A program made the position numbers and the translations under genes. This document shows positions 14,613 through 27,737 of a stretch of DNA of 64,000 nt, in pieces (the first letter of the stretch is position 1; every line of letters begins with the position of its first letter). The stretch is from positions 3,249,222-3,313,221 of the forward strand of contig NC_037645.1 in assembly GCF_003254395.2 (NCBI RefSeq), written 5' to 3'. The notes beneath the pieces are model-generated. The model had not been told where the DNA came from. It ran no database searches and saw only the letters and a program-made list of their open reading frames with translations. The DNA comes from Apis mellifera. Its lineage: Eukaryota; Arthropoda; Insecta; Hymenoptera; Apidae.

Positions 14613-14629
14613 TGACCTTCGGAAGGTCA
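14613..14629. promoter_or_regulatory. everted AGGTCA nuclear-receptor-like half-sites (ER5)
   Basis: TGACCTTCGGAAGGTCA is a perfect 17-bp inverted repeat around a central G. It places two AGGTCA half-sites back to back with 5 bp between them, each in a GAAGGTCA context close to FTZ-F1/ERR monomer sites. Function is inference; an 8-bp-arm palindrome by itself could occur by chance in 64 kb. Confidence 0.3.
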
Positions 14630-14885
14630 TCCGTCTCGAAGCGATAGACGATATGCTTCCGTGTGCCAGCAATGGCCGCACCACACTCGCCACGAGGAAT
14701 ATATTGACCCTGCGGGTGAATAAAATCATTATTCCTCGGCTGTTTGACGGCCGGTTAGTTGATAGAAGCGATTAAGTTGTGAAATTATTTCGCGAAGGTG
14801 TTTCGCTGAATTTATGAATCAATGAGTTATTGATAATGTTACTTATTCCTGGATGAAGAATGATATCGTTCGAGAATATACGAAG

Positions 14886-14915
14886 CTCTTTTTTTTCTTT
14901 CTTTCTTTCTTTCTT
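14886..14915. repeat. (TTTC)n microsatellite
   Basis: About six TTTC units flanked by poly-T. Confidence 0.85.
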
Positions 14916-17305
14916 TTTCCCTTTTCCCGAAGAAGATAATAACGTTTTTAATATTTATAGGTAATAAACGTAAAGTAATGATACTTCATTTATTATTTCG
15001 TTTTTATCTTTTTATCGTATTAAAGATTGTCAAAGGTGTGCAATTTGACATTGAACGCTTGTTTGGAGAAAATGATCGAGGAAGAAATTGACGTGAAGAC
15101 TCTCAATGCTTTTTCGAATCGTTGGAAAAATTTTTTCCTTTCGCGGGAAAAATTCAAATTTTAAATCGCGGTTAATTGATAAGGTGTCAAATTTTCAAAC
15201 TTTAAGATAGAAAAAATTCTCCAAATAAAAAAGGATTTCTAACGATATTACGAAACAATGAAGATGTAATTTGTTTTTCATTTAAATCGTAATCTGAAAT
15301 AATACATTATTCCTAAATCTAAAACAATTTCGATCATTTATAAATTAATATTCATTAAAATTTCAATTGTAATGAACGAGGCAAGGAATTTTTTTTTCTA
15401 AGAATGACAAATCCTATGGTGGATGAGAATCACTGGGTTAAGGCCTGTTCACGCGTGTATGCGGTAAGAGTACACGCATGTACTCGCGTACTCGGCTCGT
15501 GAGCCGTGTACAAAGTCGGGGAAGTACGTACGGCATGTTTGATGACACTCGTCCCTTTGAGCGGCGCGGAAAAACCGACAGGCCTGCTCCGTCGCTCAGG
15601 ATGTCACGCAAGTTAACACGCTTTGATAACGTCCGCATTAGCACGTTCAACCGGACGTGAATCGTCGATGATTAACGCCGGTTTCGCGCCAACGAAGATT
15701 AGAGATTCGCGGAAACTTTCACTCGAATGGCCAAGCGATAACGACGCATATGCAGGTATGCGTATAGTAATTAATGCGATGTGATTCTTGGATCGATCGA
15801 CGTGAGCCGAGGATCACTGGTAATAAATTCTTTCGTTGGTTTCAAAGATAAAATTCTGTGAAGGTATTTGAAGCGTTTAGATGATAATTTTAAAAATAAA
15901 TAGAAGGGAGGCTGATGTAATAATTGAAAAACTGTGGGAAAATATCAAATTATCGTAGATATGGATTTGATGCTATGATACATTTCATTTCATAATATAA
16001 TATATTTCGTAATATCGCAATAAATAGTAACGTTAAAAGTAAAATAATCAGGAAAAATTAAGATTGAATAAAATAATTAATAAGAAAGTAAATAAATATA
16101 AATAAAGTAATATGTATATTTATTTATATTTATTTTTCATATTATTAAAATAATTAAGAATTAATAAGAAGAATCATAAAAGGAATCAACATAAAACATC
16201 ATTATATCTCGCAAAGAGCCGATTCATAAAATGTATATTAAAAATTGTAATGCTTCATAAATATTTTATATCCGTTTAATCCTCATCTTTATTCAACCTC
16301 ACTTCAAAACCGTCATTAAAAATACCATACCATGTTAATAAACTCCACATCAATAACGATCGAAATAAAAATCAAGGGAAATAAGACGTAGTATTAGCCA
16401 CTATTCGCATCTTTCATCAATCAAGAACACCTTAAAACAACAACGTGTCGAGAGAACATAACCTAACAATACATACAATCATCAGGCGTTCATCGAATCT
16501 TTCACGAGATATTCACGCTATGCGATAAAGTATATCTCGCAACACGTTTCCTCATTGAAAGAAGAATAAAAGATAAGAATTACGAAGAATAAAAAGATAA
16601 GAATGAAAAAACTTTGAAAAAATGTGAGAAAACCTACCAGGGTGTGACTCGAGTCAAAGGCAAACAATCACGTCCACGTATCCTTAGCACAATGCCAGTC
16701 GCGATTCGAGACGAGGCACAATAAGGCATAATTCAAAATGAAGATCCACGGTACGGGATGTGGTATATGAGAGTGTCGATGTTTCTCTCTGTTCCATCCA
16801 TGACCTCGGCAACACGCTCGCAAAAGAAACGTATTAATAGGCCGGCGGCACGCAATGAACACTGTCGCTGCCCGTCGTTGTAATCAGCATCGTGGCGAGT
16901 CAATAATCATTCCGTGACCGGTAATTACGGGGATGACAATGACGGTCGAGTAACAATTTCTCGTCTAAACACTGCCATCAATATTCCCAGCGTTCCAAAG
17001 TAATTAGCAGGTGTTGGAACGTGAAAGCGTTTTCGACACCATGTTGACTATGTGCGCGCATGCGCGAATACGTTTGTATAATAGAGGCAAATAATTACGA
17101 GGGAAATTTGAAAGAGGAAGTGATGAAACGGTGAATTAGATAGATTTATACTATATATACATGTAATAAAATAAGTTAAAAAGGGAAGAAAATTAAATGT
17201 AAAACAATATTTACATTTTGTAATAACAATTTTTAATTTCTGAAAGAGAATAAGAATTGTTAAAGAGTTTTTTGATCATTCGGCGCTAATACACGCTTTG
17301 AAACA

Positions 17306-17371
17306 GTATCGGTGGCGGTGCAGCATTGCACAACGATCAATCGTATTGCATTATTGCTTGCATACCGATAC
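17306..17371 (+). ncRNA. candidate imperfect hairpin, pre-miRNA-like
   Basis: Two 32-nt arms (17306-17337 and 17340-17371) pair around 17338-17339 with no gaps. There are 21 Watson-Crick and 3 G:U pairs, counted by hand: eight pairs at the base (GTATCGGT/ACCGATAC), GCA and TGCA blocks in the middle, and ACGAT/ATCGT at the tip. The wobble pairs favour the + strand transcript. Length and mismatch pattern suit an insect pre-miRNA, but I do not recognise a known mature sequence. It sits in a G+C-richer island in AT-rich DNA. It could equally be a conserved DNA inverted repeat. Confidence 0.25.
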
Positions 17372-20300
17372 GCAGTTGCTCGTTTTTCCGAGAAACAGAC
17401 ACGTTCGATGAATAGGGTACAAGGAAAGCTTGTATTGCAATGCCCAAGCGTATCGCTGACATCATGAATATTAATAATCCGCTAACGGTACCTGTTTTTG
17501 CTATCATGGGCGGGATATATTCACGCATTATTGTCCATCTAAATCTTGATCGAATGGATTTGAAGACAAATTTTAATACTCGTGAAATTTTAAATTTTTT
17601 ATATTTAAAATATTTCGAATGAGAATATGATTAATTATTTTAGAAGATCTTGATTGGTAGAAATTTTTTCCATTTTTCTTTCTATTCTCTCTGAAAGTTA
17701 GAAAAGAATTTGTATGATCAAATTTACATTACATAATATATTTAGTTTAGTAAGAAATTCAAATTTACTTAACTTTACTTTAAAATTTTTTTCATAGAAT
17801 AACAAATTATATATTAAAAATTTTCTCACAAGCCAGAAAGCCACTAATACTTTCACTGTTAATCAGTTAGAGAACGTAAGAGCAATTTATCCGAAGACTG
17901 ATGATATCCAACGGCGTGCTGATGAAGGTCAAGATATAATGTAATCATCGGCAAGCTCGATAATTGTCCATACAGATTGAAGATAAAAAAAAACGACTCC
18001 TGAAAGCATATACTTATATTACGAACTTACAACTACGAGGTCGATATCGTAAACATCGCGTTGCATAGCGGTTCCTCGAGATTTCTGAAAAGTGGCACAC
18101 CATATGCTCGTATAGCATCTGGTGAACAGGATTTGAGAACCGTTTAAAGATGTAAATATCAAATTATATATGTAGCGACGCGATTAAATTAATATTAAAT
18201 TACAGAGAAGTAGTTATGGCCAATAAGATATAATTGGAGAACTCTCTCTGTTATTAATAAATGTAATAACTTGTAGATCTTTCTTTTTCTATTGTAATTA
18301 CACGCATTTAAGAAAAAAATTACTTAAAACTCGATGTCAACAAATCAAATTGATTAATAGATACTAATAATTAATAACATTTTAATATTGAAAAAAAAAA
18401 TAATAATTACAATGATGAAATTATCATCATCACAAATTAATATAAATCTAAAAATATGTTTATATTTTTTAAAATATCATTAAATCATCAATTGCACGTT
18501 AACAAATATAAAAAAATAATCATTCAATCAAGTATAACCAATAATAACTTTTTTAATAGAGAAGTAGAAAAATATGAGAGACAACGTTACGTTTTGGATT
18601 AATCGAAATGGATTAAAACATCGATGATTATCTCATTATCCGTTGAAATGTATTCAGATTATGGCCCCGTTGTTTTAATCTCGATAAACGCGAACTATGC
18701 AAATACATCGAAGCTTTCTCGGTTTCATCGCGAAATACTAAGTTGCGATACAGTAATTTATGTTAATTATACGGATAGATTATATAATAGACGGTTGTTA
18801 ATTAGACCGCGAACAAAATGATTAAATCATGGTATTTCACATTAATAAGATGATGGATATAAGCTAATATTTAATGCTTATATTCGTGCACGAACAATGA
18901 ATCTCACATAAATAATAGAGAACAGAGTTATAATATATATATCGATGCTTAACGAATATTTTTATTAATCGTAATATATTAATTACAATGAAATTATCTT
19001 GGATTTCTTACTGCGATCAATTCTTTTTTTCACACATTAATCTTGGTACACGATGTTATTGTGTATCAAAATTAACATTTATTGTTAATCCTTTGTAGAT
19101 AAAATAAATCGATTATATATAAATCTAATAGTTTCACTGTTTTAAGATTTTTCAAAAAATACGTTTCAAAAAATTCTAGATTATTCATCGATAGAATTTT
19201 CTCTACAAGAAAATTTTCAAATTTTTTGCATAATTGAATTTCAAGTTTAATTTACACTAAAAGGATTTATTTATTTTATTTTTATTATAGATTTATGTTT
19301 ACATATAAAATTATTATTAGCTATCTAGTTGTATTTACAAGTTTCGCCACGCCTGTATAATTAATCGATTACGAAGCATGTAATTTTGAATTAAATATGC
19401 AGTAGCTTCTTTTTCTAAAACGCATTAATATTTAATTACCTGTTTTTAATAAATGTATTGTATTAATGCACTATTAAATTTGCATCACTAAATTTGTATG
19501 CAATACTTGCACATAAATATGATAAATTTAAATATGCAATGATATAGCTAGTTATTCGTAATGCAATATCCGTTTAGAAAAATGAAGAAAAGAAATTATT
19601 TTGAGAATACATTTTCATATTTTATGATGTATAAAAGTATCGTAATAATTTTAATGATCTATCATCTTGTTTTAGTTATATTAGAAAGACAAAGGAGGAA
19701 AAGTGATGACTATATGACACTTCCCGATCTTGTGAAAAAGAAATTGTTGAAATATTGTTACTTTTTTTGAATATAATTATTATCAATTAAATTTTATTTT
19801 GATTTAATTTTATTAAATAATATTAAAACTAATGATAAAAATATGATTAGATCAAAACATTTCAACATTATCATCGAGGCAAAAATACATAACCTATAAA
19901 TTCTACAAGTTATTAGTTGTGTAAATAAAAATTATATATATTTCCCATACATATTTAAAAAAAATTTACAAGTTATTTAAGATTAATAATATAAATGATA
20001 TACGAATCGTAATCTTTAAAAGATTGTTTAAATATTGAAAGAATATAAAGTGCAACCTACAAGAGAAAGTTAGAATCTGGCAAGCAGGTGTATATTTATA
20101 CTGATGCCATAATGATTACCTGGGAATATAAATATGAATTCGTGGAAGTAGACGATGTGTATTTACAAATAATATCGTATCCCATTGTTTTACATGGAAA
20201 CTCTATCATTTCCATTAAAGTGATACGCAAATGCAAAAATTTATGCAAAGTCCGAATTACATATTTCAAATTTAAAACCACAACTCAATTTTTCACATCA

Positions 20301-20539
20301 AACACTGATATTCTTCAAATCTTAAACAAAATCTACTAAATTCCAAACACTTGAATATCACTCCACAAAAATCACTAACCTCTCATCCAACTTCCCATCC
20401 ATTCCTTAAACACGTTCAAAATTACCATATTACGCAACGTACAATACATCGCAGCACGATATCCTAACCTATTACGATTCAACCCGAACTATGCACCATA
20501 CCGAGAGGAAAATCGATTAGAAGAATATCCTCGAAGGTT
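17372..20539. other. no gene seen; strongly AT-rich
   Basis: A moderate-composition island continues to about 17530, with short frames on both strands and nothing recognisable. After that the DNA is very AT-rich to about 20450 with no RNA gene, array or credible exon. Confidence 0.5.
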
Positions 20540-21230
20540 CACCGTTTTGCTTAGCGGGAAATCTGGCGCGGAACCGGAAGCAGAAATCAACGTAGGAAAA
20601 AGAAAAAGGCTGAAAGGCAGGAGCAACGTTCATAGAAAGGGAGACTCGACACTCGACGAAGGAGATATCCTCGTGAGTCGGTGTGTGCCCCCGAGTCTGC
20701 GCGATACAGTTTATTTGAAGCCGAGTTGAGGGTGGGGGTAACGGTCGGTCGTTCGTTGGCGCGTCCTCGCGGATCGCGGTTGAGCTTTAGTCGCACGATC
20801 TCGTCCGCTAGCGTCGGGCTGTTCTGACGTCGAGTCTCGAAGCGTCTCGAATCGATCGATGGATCGATCGCGCTATCGCGTCCCTCCTCCTGCCGCCCGA
20901 TACTTCGAGAAGTCGACCGATCGTGTTCAGTCTATCGTTGATCGTTGATCGATTAGTTCTGATCGTTTTCCCGGTTCGTGTGGCGGAACAGAGGATTGTC
21001 GTCGGTGATAGAGAGAATCCGGGTGAAAGTTTTTCATCAAAACATAGTTTCGTCCTCTCTCTCGTGCGTGGTCATGCTCTTGCTAACCGTAGCGAGTTGT
21101 ATGGTGCAGGTGAACCGCATGCGTGATAGGATCCGCGCATCCGTTCGATTCCGTGGCTCTTAAGAGGTTATACACACGTCTTACGGGATTTTTGAGATTC
21201 TACCTATTGGGAAGGAGGCTGAGAAAGGTG
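20540..21230 (+). promoter_or_regulatory. candidate promoter / first non-coding exon region
   Basis: A G+C- and CpG-rich block of about 700 bp in AT-rich surroundings, lying 6.5 kb upstream of the first coding exon and on the right side for the CABIT gene. It contains an exact initiator match, TCAGTC, with A at 20929, and several donor-like sites; the best is GAGAAAG|GTGGGT at 21227/21228. No conserved protein is visible in its short open frames. It is the best candidate for the transcription start of the CABIT gene, but it could also serve an unseen gene or be an enhancer. Confidence 0.35.
20927..20959 (+). promoter_or_regulatory. initiator (TCAGTC) with DPE-like AGTTC downstream
   Basis: TCAGTC at 20927-20932 fits the arthropod Inr consensus TCAKTY. 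AGTTC at 20955-20959 fits the DPE consensus RGWYV but starts at +27 rather than the strict +28, so the DPE call is weak. No TATA box is obvious at -30. Confidence 0.25.
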
Positions 21231-24132
21231 GGTGCAAAGATACAGGACATTTCTTTTTCTTATTTAGTCTTTCGTTTCTTCCCTCATCCCTCTTTTTTCC
21301 TTTTTTTTTTGTTCGATTTATTCGATAATCGTTTGATTGGTGCATGAAGTGGCTACCGAAGTGTGTTATTGGAACGTTCGATGAAAACGAGATGGGATAG
21401 ATGGTATTTGGCATCCGTCTCGATAAATCGAGGAAACAATCGATCGATGTGTTGTTTCGCAATTCGTATCAAAGGATTATTTTGCCGTGCTAAGCAATCT
21501 CGAATATGATATTGGCTCAAGAGGGATGTACTTGGTAAACATGAGCTACATAAAATGTTGACCGTGGGCAAATTGGTGTTATTCTTGTGGTCGTGAGAGC
21601 GTTTATGCGAATGGCGGGAGTAAGGAAATTGGAATCGAAGGAATTGTGTTGTGTAACTAGGTGAGGAAATATTGCTTGTGATCATTGGATAGAGTTTAGA
21701 GATTTGATAAAAAGATTGGTGTTGGAAAAAAAAACATTTGTGATACTTTCAGTTGAATGGAATCTTTATAATTGAAAGTAAAAGTCTCACGTGACTAATA
21801 ATAAAAATAGTGTAAATTATTCTAAATTTATTTGCCACTCTTTCACAAGAATTTATTAATTGATAATATTAGTGACAAGTGACATATTACAGAATTTTTC
21901 TATTATTTCATTTTAATTGGATTCAGGTTTTTTTGTTACAAAATTAATATTTAGTTTTATTATGATAAAATGAAGAAACATATATATATATATAAAATAT
22001 CATTTAACGTAAATAAAAACAATTTGAAATTTTCATTTCACATTTTGAAAAAAAATGTATAAAAGGTACAAGTTTAATCAGTGCAAATGAGAAAGATTAT
22101 CGAAGGCATTCGCATTATGACGAGAATACTCTTTGAAAAAGAAAGAAAAAAAATATACTTACTCCGGTTGGCAAAAGAAAAGTAAACAAGCTGCTCTATG
22201 TGTATATTTATACGGCGGCAAAAATGTTGCACGACGGCTTTTAACTTCTCAACCAGCCAGAACGAGTTAACTCGTCTTTTATGAGAAACGCTTGCGCAGC
22301 GAAGTTTGCACTTTTATAAGGATAACACTTTATCAAAGCCTGTTGACGAGTTTATTTGGAATTTTCCAGGAGGTACGAGACGAGGTACGAGATACGATTT
22401 TTTGAAAAAAGATTGGCAGATTAAAAAAAAAAAAAAGAAATTTCGAATCGTTAATATTTCTTTTCGTTTTAATAATATTATGCAAATGAAGAATTGTTTA
22501 ATCGTTGGCCTATTGGCTCCCTGAGAATGCTGCTCGTATGAATCACTCCATCTTGCAAGACCAATGGATTGAAAATTAATAGTTTCTTACATATAGTTGA
22601 CTTTGTAGGCGATTTGTTCGTTTTACGAGTCGTTAGATTATTTATTATCTGAAATTGAGACGAGTATTTTTATTAATACTTACACTCTCACACACGTATG
22701 CATTGTGAAATAATATAGAAATGTATGAAAATTTATTCATTATGTTTGATAATTTTTTATTACACACACACACACACATATATATATATTTTTACAAATT
22801 TTTTTGTAAAAATTCTTAGAAAAATAATATACGTTTTTATATAATCATTCATTCAGAATGTGATTAAAGAAATTTCCTTTCCAAGAAGTAGAATATTTTA
22901 TACGAACTCGGTAGTTTACAGATTTTTATCTATGCTAATCGCATTCTAATAACCTGAATTTTGACACGGAAAAGATTCATCGTATGCAACTCGTAGTAAA
23001 TTTTAAAATCCATTCCTTCCTACTTACTTATTCTTAATACTGGAACAACCGACTAACGTGTAAAACTGTTGTCGAATATTTTGGAAATTCCTAGGGAATT
23101 TCTAGGGTATCCTAGCAATTTCACACCTGTTTCTTAAACTCAAACTCATCAATTTATTTTATTCAACGTATACTTACTTAAGAAAACGATCAAAATTTAA
23201 CATTTAAAATATTATTTAACAATTTATTCGTTTTTTCTTTTCAAAATTGCTATCGATAAAATATACAAGAGAACGAAAAGCGGAGAAACGAAAAAACTGG
23301 TATCGAGATATCGAGCAAACAGGCGGTGGAATTGCGAAGGAAGGGACGGGTAAACGCGCTAAAAGGCCGCAATCACGCCGGTGGTTTCGTTCTCACGGAA
23401 CTCCGTTGCACAATATCAAACGCATCGCGATCATAAATTCAGATGGTCCGTGGTGTCTAAAAATAACCGTGCAAACGTACGTACGTTTTTCTCTCTTTTC
23501 TCCCCTCCCTCTTCCTCTCTCCTTTCTCTCCTCTCTCGGCAGGCGCGCGAGCACACACTCGTTAATTACGAATCGCAAGAAAGTAAGACGATGCGGACCG
23601 ACTTTCCTGCCGCTCTTAATTAAAATCAGCTCGGCCGTTCCGCGCGTGGAACCGCACGCAGACGCGTGCACCGAGTCGAATTACGTCAGGGGACACGGAG
23701 GAATATCCGCGAAGCATGGAGCGTTTCCAGGACGGCGTACGCCGTTAATGGATAAATTGCTAAATCTGGCACTTTCACTTGACTCGATCTATTATGCGCG
23801 GAGAACCTATTTTCCATCGCCGACCTCGTTCGTCGCTTATTTCGTAGCGGTATCATAACTCGTTGTAACTTTATCATTATATTTATCATCGTGTTATCAT
23901 TATACATAAATTTTAATCTTTATTCACACGTTTAAATTCGAACGAGTTTGAAGAAACAATTTCTAGGGAACTCTAGATTACAACGATTCATTTTTCATTG
24001 GATTGTGATAGGTTAGGATTTATTAACATTTTTTTTTGTAAATTTTTTAAAAATTTATCCTAGTTTCATTGAGAAATGTTTCAATCGTTTCGATGAAATC
24101 TTTGGAGAAGGAGGAAGAGAGAGAGAGAATGT

Positions 24133-24150
24133 TTCTAGGGAACCCTAGAA
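24133..24150. promoter_or_regulatory. 18-bp palindrome TTCTAGGG-AA-CCCTAGAA
   Basis: Perfect 8-bp inverted arms around AA. Close relatives occur at 23961-23978 and 23100-23118. The same palindrome in slightly altered form is the invariant core of the four-copy array at 34.46-35.09 kb. It looks like a dimeric protein-binding site or part of a short repeat family. Confidence 0.35.
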
Positions 24151-26839
24151 CGAAATTTTCCTTCCGCACCATTTCTTTCTAATTTCACTCGAAGCAACTT
24201 GCTCGTGGAATATATTATCAACGAAAAAGAGGACGTTACATCGTATGTAATAAAATTTCCAACTTGAAATTAGCAAACCACGAGCGTGACGCAATTTGTC
24301 AAAGGAAAGAGGCTACCGATCACGAGGCGAGGCATCGATCGTGAAAGTATTAATTACTTGGGTGTGTAATGAACGCCTTCCTATAATTAATTTGATTCGC
24401 GCTTCACGGCAATTTTAACCGGTGGCGCGGCTCGAGTCGACGATTACGCGTGTTACAGATGACAAACGCCTGTCGATTACACCGGTCCTACACCCGACAC
24501 ACACCAAAAAAGGAACACGTTCGAAAGTGAAATGGCGCGCTTCGTTCGAACGATCTCGTTCGAAGGAACGAAAGCGTTTCGAAAGTTCTGTTCTCTCGAG
24601 GACGAGTACAGCCTCCTCAGTTTCTTCGGAATCGGACAGAAATCGGACTGTTGTTTTGATCTCTGGCCAGAAATGTTAGAAAAATGGAAGAAATTTTTAT
24701 ATAAATCTTTAAAATTAAAATTCGAGGGATCAAGTTTTTTTTTTTTGAATTCGGGATAATGGATATTGAAGATTTTAGATCCTCGATGATTGAAATTAAA
24801 TTTTAAATATTTATACCTCGAGATATTCGAGCTTAACTTAAATTATTGATATAACGAACGACAAGTTACATGTTGGATCTACGAGCTCGTGATATCGAAC
24901 AAAGAGTCGCATAAATTGAATCTTGAAACATCTTGAAACAAAAGATGGAGTGTATGCGGGAGCCAAAGCTGTTGTTCCCGTGATGGAATACAAAACGTTT
25001 GACCGAACACGTTTCGCATATTGAACACCTAAACGTGCAGATCAAACTTTGCGAATCGATTAACGCGTCGAAAATTATACGATTCTATTTAAAGAAGCAT
25101 ACGTGATCCTCGTACTTTTATTTATAAAACAAAAAAAGAAAATTAATTGTATCGGATTACCTAGAATTTTTACTCACCAGGCAAATAATTTGCCATTATA
25201 AATTGGATATCCAATTATTGATATCAATAATCCATACGATAATAATATTATAAAATATTATAAAAATAACCAGATGTGATATTAACAATCGTTCCTTGCT
25301 ATGAAAAAGATCAGAAGAAAAAGATGTATGGTATATATTTTTAAACGACGCCTGGAACATAGAATTCAATCCCCCCTCTCCCCATAAGATCTCTATCAAC
25401 AGAGAAATCAACCTTTCTTTTCCTCGCTCGTCAAAAGCTTCCATCATCCGTTAATTGATCCAAATTAGGTTGAAATAATTACTTCGATCGAGCCAATTTA
25501 AATTCCCAAGGTAACTCTTCCTAACCCTCTCGATCATTCTTCCTCCGTAACCGCAAAAAAAAGTTCAAGTTTCTCCTAGGTGACTTGCACCTGTACCATT
25601 CTTCAGAGTTGGTTCGCTCGCGCGTTCGCAGCAACACCGCGCTCGCATCGCATACGAATGACAGGAATTAATATTCCAGCTGTGTGTAAGATATGATGTA
25701 CAGAGGCCCATGGGCATTATCCATGGTTCCGGTCATGAATACGCATGAGCGAGCATTTTTTCCCCCCCTTCTTTTTCCTCCTCTTCTCTTCTCTTCTCTT
25801 TTTCCGTGAAAACCAGAGACAAACCTGCCACCAATCCTTTCGATTTTCCTTTCTCTCGAATTTATTCTCGCAATGTTTAATTTGGTTTAATTGCCTAATG
25901 AAAAGGAAAAATTGTCAGGAAGGATCGGTGTTTCATTTAATGGCGAAATATTTATTTATTTATTTTTGATTGATTGTTATATTTAAATTGAGAATGAATA
26001 TTGAACATGTTAAGAAGCGATAATAAGAAAGTTAAAATTTTCTGTGTATTTTTATTTATTTATTCTTTTTTTTTTTTTTAAGGAAAATGAAATAATTAAC
26101 ACTTTTATCCATAATGAAGATATTATGGATAATTTAAAAGATAATATACGAATGTATCGTGAAATAATTTTGAAAATGGATTGTTCTCGAATCCTCGACC
26201 GATTAAAAACGCATCTTTCCATAAGTTGCGCTCGCGTCAAGCCACCGGTAAAGCATATTACGCGACGAGCATCAAATAACAAGTAACAAGAAGTATGGGG
26301 GTTGATTTATAACAGTATGATTTAAACTGACACGGCAAATTATCGAGTCGTCAAACGCAAAAATCCCATTTGTTATGACCGAGTGCTAACTAGGCAATTT
26401 ATACGTTTTTCCTTTTCTTTTTTTTTCACGATCCAAAGAAACAACGCGAATTGTCATCAGGTTTTTGTCAACCTTGTAATTATGTTTGCGGATAAATTGA
26501 GCTGTTAATGTCTACGAAAATTTTGTAAGAGGAATTATGTCATTTTCATTTTTTAATATATACATCCATAATGTATATATTAATAAAATTCTTCAATAAT
26601 AATTTTGTTACCACAATTTACTAGAAGTTCCTAGAAAGCATTTCATTCGATTTCACAAACAGGTGAAATATATTGTATTTGGAGAAAAAGGAAATTAAAA
26701 TTGGCCAACTATGTATGATTATAGTTGTGAATTTAAGGCACGTTTATAATACGATACATCAATTTTGTGGAAGAAGATTGTTCGAACTAGATCGAAAACC
26801 TAACCTAAAAATTTTTCCAGGCCTTCGTTCTTGCGTAAG

Positions 26840-27070
26840 AGAAAATTGAAAATTTCTTAATATAGAAGGAAAGTTATTTATACGAATTTGAGGTTAAGAT
26901 TACAGAAAATTGGAAAAGTTTAATAAGGCGATTCTAGATCGAAAATCTAGACTTCCATTACTTTAATATATATCGGTAAGAAATTGAAATTCTCAATATA
27001 GAAGAATAGTTATTTATATTTTTATACGAATTTGAGATTAAGGTTGAAGGAAAATCGAAACAATTTCCTT
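26840..27070. repeat. diverged tandem duplication, period about 136 bp
   Basis: A phrase beginning TATAGAAG and continuing through GTTATTTAT...ACGAATTTGAGRTTAAG occurs at 26861 and again at 26997, with about 10 extra bases in the second copy. Confidence 0.6.
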
Positions 27071-27679
27071 TAATTTCAGGTTAGAAACAGATTACAAACT
27101 GACTTATTTAGTCATTTTAGAAAAAGCTTTCAAACAATTTCTAAAGACAGAAAAACTGCATCGTCCGTCCAATAATCCGATTAAAAATCTCTCCCTATCA
27201 ATCCTTTATCCTAATCACTTACGACTAATTCTCCGTTCTAATTTGTCTCGCGTCAAACGAGAGCGATCCGCAAGAATTTATCCTTAACTGATTGCTTGAA
27301 CTCAACAGACTAGATTCCATTTATTTTTCCTTCTTCTTGCTTTCTTTTCTCTCCACTCTCTCCACTGTCTCCTCGTCTGAAAGACAAACACCGGTGGCGA
27401 CACAGCGGTACGCCACCAGAGATAATCATCGTCATAAATTCATCATCATCATCACCACCATCACCATCATCGTCAAGCCGGCCCCAAGAGCATAATCACT
27501 CGTTAGCCGAGGCACACTTCGCTGCGGGCGAATCACTGTCAAGGCTGCCACGCTTCGTGGAATAACGAATTCCATCTGGATGCTCTTCCAACTTTGCTTT
27601 CCCTTATCTCCGTTTCATCGTCATTGTTTGCCCCTCATCGAAGCCGAATTAAAATTTGACGCGCTATTTCTGTTCGCAG

Positions 27680-27737
27680 AGGAACAACAGGAAGGCTCCC
27701 CTGTGGCGGAACCCTGGATGAAATCGCGTGGAAAACG
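27680..27737 (+). other. probable 5' UTR part of the first coding exon
   Basis: TATTTCTGTTCGCAG ending at 27679 looks like a 3' splice site, which would start the exon at 27680. The 58 nt before the ATG have no stop in the CDS frame, so the true start could lie in an upstream exon. If the donor-like AAAG|GTGGGT at 21227/21228 is the partner, an in-frame TGA at 21220-21222 would make the ATG at 27738 the start. The pairing is inference. Confidence 0.45.

Larger units (their letters stand above)
10349..17305. other. no gene seen; intergenic DNA with several CpG-richer islands
   Basis: G+C/CpG-richer islands at about 10900-11450, 11470-11730, 12780-13080, 13560-13910, 14580-14770, 15430-15740 and 16660-17060 are separated by AT-rich DNA. 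Overlapping frames on both strands at 12682-13140 and 13453-13907 mostly shadow one another and show no recognisable domain. CT and TTTC microsatellites lie near 11.22 and 14.89 kb. Confidence 0.5.
21231..27679. other. no coding exon seen; probably 5' intron if the 20.9-kb promoter is used
   Basis: AT-rich DNA with CpG-richer patches at about 23250-23850 and 24280-24680. Microsatellites lie near 21980 (TA) and 22763-22790 (CA then TA). Three copies of a TTCTAGGG palindrome lie at 23100, 23961 and 24133, with a 136-bp diverged duplication at 26.86-27.08 kb and a CAT-rich stretch at about 27430-27475. The 203-codon frame at 23247-23858 has no recognisable domain. Confidence 0.45.

Noticed and set aside
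17337..17622. Hydrophobic 63-codon minus-strand frame and 60-codon + frame
   Set aside because: Both strands open over the same bases, no family resemblance; the hairpin in the same island is the better explanation.
22262..22275. 14-bp perfect palindrome ACGAGTTAACTCGT
   Set aside because: A few 14-bp palindromes are expected in 64 kb by chance, and no second copy was found.
23247..23858. 203-codon + strand frame
   Set aside because: Composition and content are not protein-like (CT-rich run translated as Phe/Ser/Leu/Pro); no similarity recognised.
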